Of a DNA stretch of 64,000 bases, positions 61,818 through 64,000 are shown piece after piece. The notes under the pieces were generated by a model that worked only from the letters and a program-made list of their open reading frames with translations, was not told the DNA's origin and searched no databases. Position 1 is the first letter of the stretch. The number at the start of each line of letters is the position of its first letter. The position numbers and the translations under genes are program-made. Source of the stretch: Planctomycetota bacterium (GTDB lineage: Bacteria > Planctomycetota > UBA1135 > UBA2386); contig JACKHZ010000008.1 in assembly GCA_020638735.1 (NCBI GenBank), forward strand, positions 372,001-436,000, given 5' to 3'.

Positions 61818-63521
61818 ATGCCCTCGCTCGCCGTCCTGCTGCTGCTGTGCCTCGGCGCGTTCCTGGTCGCCCACCTCGTCTACGGGCGGCTGCTGTCGAA
61901 GCTGTTCGGCCTCGACGCGGCGAAGAGCACGCCGGCGCACGACCACCAGGACGGCCAGGACTTCGTGCCGACCAACAGGTTCTACCTGCTGTCGCAGCAC
62001 TTCTCGGCGATCTCGGCGGCGGGGCCGATCGTCGGACCGATCCTCGCCGCGATGTGGTTCGGCTGGCAGCCGGCGTTCTGGTGGATCGTGCTCGGCTGCA
62101 TCTTCATCGGCGCGATGCACGACTTCGCGGCGCTGGTCGGCTCGGTGCGCCACGGCGCCTGCTCGATCGCGTCGGTGCTGCGAACCTATCTGAATCCGCG
62201 CAGCTACGCGGCGTTCACGCTGTTCATCTGGCTGGCGCTGATCCTGGTCGTCGTCGCGTTCACCGACGTCACCGCCAACGCGTTCGTCGTCGCGCTCGAC
62301 GTCACGGTGCCCGGCTCCGCGGTCGGCGGTGCCGGCGACCAGCTGGTGAAGATCGACGGCGGCGGCGTCGCGTCGAGCTCGATGCTCTACCTCGCGCTGA
62401 GCATCGTCATGGGCCTCGTCGTGCGCTACCTGCGCTGGCCGCTGTGGCTGATCACGGTCGTGTTCGTGCCGGCGGTCGGCGTCGCGATCTGGCTCGGCCC
62501 GTCGATGCCGATCGACCTGCGCGCATCAGGCGACATCCCCAACCTCTACTGGGCGTGGGGCATCCTCGCCTACTGCGGCGTCGCCTCGATGATGCCGATG
62601 TGGCTCTTGCTGCAGCCACGCGGCTACCTCGGCGGCTTCTTCCTCTACCTGACGCTCGGCGGCGGCCTGCTCGGCCTGCTGTGGGCCAACCCGGCGATCG
62701 AGTGGCCGGCGTTCGAGGGCTTCACGGCGAAGAACGGTCAGCCGCTGGTGCCGTTCCTGTTCATCACCATCGCCTGCGGCGCCTGCAGCGGCTTCCATGG
62801 GCTGGTCTGTTCGGGGACGACGTCGAAGCAGATCGACCGCGAGCCCGACGCGCACCTGGTCGGCTACGGCGGCATGCTGCTCGAGGGCGTCGTCGCGCTG
62901 GTCGCGCTGGCCTGCGTGATGATGCTGAAGCCCGGCAGCGAGCTTGCCGCCGCCGGGCCCGACAAGGTGTTCGGCGTCGGCATCGGTTCGTTCCTGCACG
63001 AGCTCGGCGTGCCGCTGCAGTTCGCCGTGACGTTCGGCATGCTGGCGTTCGCGACCTTCGTCTACGACACGCTCGACGTCTGCACGCGCCTGTCGCGCTA
63101 CCTGTTCTGCGAGTTCACCGGCTGGAAGGGCACCGCCGCGGGCGTCGTCGGCACGGTCGTCTCGCTGGCGCTGCCGGCGTGGTTCGTCGCCGAACGCGTC
63201 ACCGACGCCAGCGGCGCGCTGGTGCCCGCCTACAAGGTCGTCTGGCCGCTGTTCGGCTCGATCAACCAGCTGCTCGCCGGCCTGACGCTGGTCGGCCTGT
63301 CGCTGTGGCTGGCCAAGAGCGGCCGCGGCCTCCTGGTGCGCGCGCTGGTCGGTGTGCCGATGCTGTTCATGATGGGCATGACGGTGTCGGCGCTCGTGCT
63401 GCAGATCGCCAGCTCCAACAACGCGGTGCTGACGACGCTCGGCGTCGTGCTGCTCGCGCTGTCGCTGTGGATCACGTTCGAGGCGCTGCTGTCGCTGTGG
63501 AAGGGGAGGCCTGCACGATGA
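61818..63521 (+). CDS. cstA: Carbon starvation protein CstA family transporter
   Basis: 567 residues with about fifteen hydrophobic segments. Family marks are the N-terminal HFSAISAAGPIVGPILA, the GAMHDFAALV loop, and CGACSGFHGLVCSGTTSKQ in the middle. CstA-type proteins import pyruvate or peptides under carbon limitation. The protein is shorter than E. coli CstA, matching the compact subfamily. The ATG at 61818 fits the first helix. The stop overlaps the next gene by 4 bases (ATGA). Confidence 0.95.
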   Translation: MPSLAVLLLLCLGAFLVAHLVYGRLLSKLFGLDAAKSTPAHDHQDGQDFVPTNRFYLLSQHFSAISAAGPIVGPILAAMWFGWQPAFWWIVLGCIFIGAMHDFAALVGSVRHGACSIASVLRTYLNPRSYAAFTLFIWLALILVVVAFTDVTANAFVVALDVTVPGSAVGGAGDQLVKIDGGGVASSSMLYLALSIVMGLVVRYLRWPLWLITVVFVPAVGVAIWLGPSMPIDLRASGDIPNLYWAWGILAYCGVASMMPMWLLLQPRGYLGGFFLYLTLGGGLLGLLWANPAIEWPAFEGFTAKNGQPLVPFLFITIACGACSGFHGLVCSGTTSKQIDREPDAHLVGYGGMLLEGVVALVALACVMMLKPGSELAAAGPDKVFGVGIGSFLHELGVPLQFAVTFGMLAFATFVYDTLDVCTRLSRYLFCEFTGWKGTAAGVVGTVVSLALPAWFVAERVTDASGALVPAYKVVWPLFGSINQLLAGLTLVGLSLWLAKSGRGLLVRALVGVPMLFMMGMTVSALVLQIASSNNAVLTTLGVVLLALSLWITFEALLSLWKGRPAR

Positions 63522-64000
63522 GGAAGTCCTGCACCGTCGTCGCCGCGCTGCTCGCGGCCGCCGCTCCGTTCGCCGCGGCCCAGTCCAAGTCCCCCGACGC
63601 GACGTTCGACAAGGAAGGCCGGCCGAAGGACCCCGCGTTCTTCCCGGTCGCGGTGTGGCTGCAGGCGCCGCACAACGCGCAGCGCTACCGCGAGATCGGC
63701 ATCAACCTGTACGTCGGCCTGTTCGGCGGCCCGACCGAGGCGCAGCTGACCGCGCTGCGCGACGCGAAGATGCCGGTGATCTGCCAACAGAACGAAGTGG
63801 GCCTGCATTGGAAGGGCGCCCCGATCGTCGGCTGGATGCACGGCGACGAACCCGACAACGCGCAGGCCAAGGAGGGCGGCGGCTACGGCCCGCCGGTCGC
63901 GCCCAAGGAGATCGTCGCCGGCTACGTCGACATGAAGAAGGCCGACAAGACGCGGCCGGTGCTGCTCAACCTCGGCCAGGGCGCGGCGTGGGACGGCTGG
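63518..64000 (+). CDS. Secreted glycosidase-like protein, cut by window edge
   Basis: 161 residues visible. A signal peptide (KSCTVVAALLAAAAPFAAAQ) precedes a TIM-barrel-like start: PVAVWLQAPHNAQRYREIG, then GINLYVGLFGGPTEAQL and IVGWMHGDEPDNAQ. The alternating strand-helix pattern and the DEPDN acidic turn resemble glycoside-hydrolase-type barrels seen in planctomycete secretomes. The frame is open to the window end. The start overlaps the cstA stop. The function is a guess. Confidence 0.8.
   Translation, partial: MRKSCTVVAALLAAAAPFAAAQSKSPDATFDKEGRPKDPAFFPVAVWLQAPHNAQRYREIGINLYVGLFGGPTEAQLTALRDAKMPVICQQNEVGLHWKGAPIVGWMHGDEPDNAQAKEGGGYGPPVAPKEIVAGYVDMKKADKTRPVLLNLGQGAAWDGW

Overview
The window is a very GC-rich stretch of bacterial chromosome (about 70% G+C by eye) that most resembles a planctomycete. 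The lineage call is an inference. It rests on a twin-domain DUF1080 protein, an arylsulfatase-type sulfatase, secreted beta-propeller-like proteins with a shared C-terminal module, several carboxypeptidase-regulatory-like proteins, HEAT/VWA proteins, and an EF-P that fits none of the standard loop types. Genes are densely packed, and many neighbours overlap by 1-4 bases (ATGA, GTGA, TGATG). Both window edges cut a gene.

Layout. 0-4.2 kb: a secreted protein fragment and a sugar-type ABC importer operon (binding lipoprotein, twin ATPase, permease). 4.3-16 kb: mixed metabolic genes, including a fused GNAT acetyltransferase-histone deacetylase-like enzyme, a variant metallophosphoesterase, an amidohydrolase, an esterase, an NAD-dependent epimerase, a macro-domain protein, an altronate dehydratase and a HepT-MntA toxin-antitoxin pair. 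16-27 kb: exported proteins, namely three tandem carboxypeptidase-regulatory-like paralogues, the DUF1080 protein, a LAS-type peptidase-like lipoprotein and a sulfatase. 27-33 kb: an Rpn-type nuclease remnant, an alcohol dehydrogenase and a lutABC lactate-oxidation operon.

32.6-46.9 kb: one long minus-strand redox operon. In transcription order it holds a hemerythrin-like protein, KorA, KorB, a PFOR-derived ferredoxin protein (X), RnfB, a PFOR-like protein (Y), RnfC, RnfD, RnfG, RnfE, RnfA and a tiny Cys-rich membrane protein. It looks like a 2-oxoacid:ferredoxin oxidoreductase physically linked to an ion-pumping Rnf complex, with two PFOR-derived subunits on either side of RnfB. From rnfD up to the start of X (34.66-43.59 kb) every gene as given is broken by frameshifts, although the motifs are intact. 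Genes on both sides are clean.

47-55.3 kb: an FAH-family enzyme, a DUF4143 ATPase, VWA/HEAT proteins, YjbQ, a universal-stress-like protein and an ArsB/NhaD-type permease. 55.4 kb: a selenocysteine tRNA with its own promoter and a downstream hairpin. 55.8-64 kb: two paralogous PAS/receiver proteins (one a degenerate hybrid kinase), EF-P, a secreted propeller-like protein, CstA, and the start of another secreted protein.

A recurring pattern is a -10-like hexamer 6-9 nt before the start codon of genes that begin transcription units, which suggests frequent leaderless transcripts. No CRISPR array, rRNA, intact insertion sequence or phage was seen.
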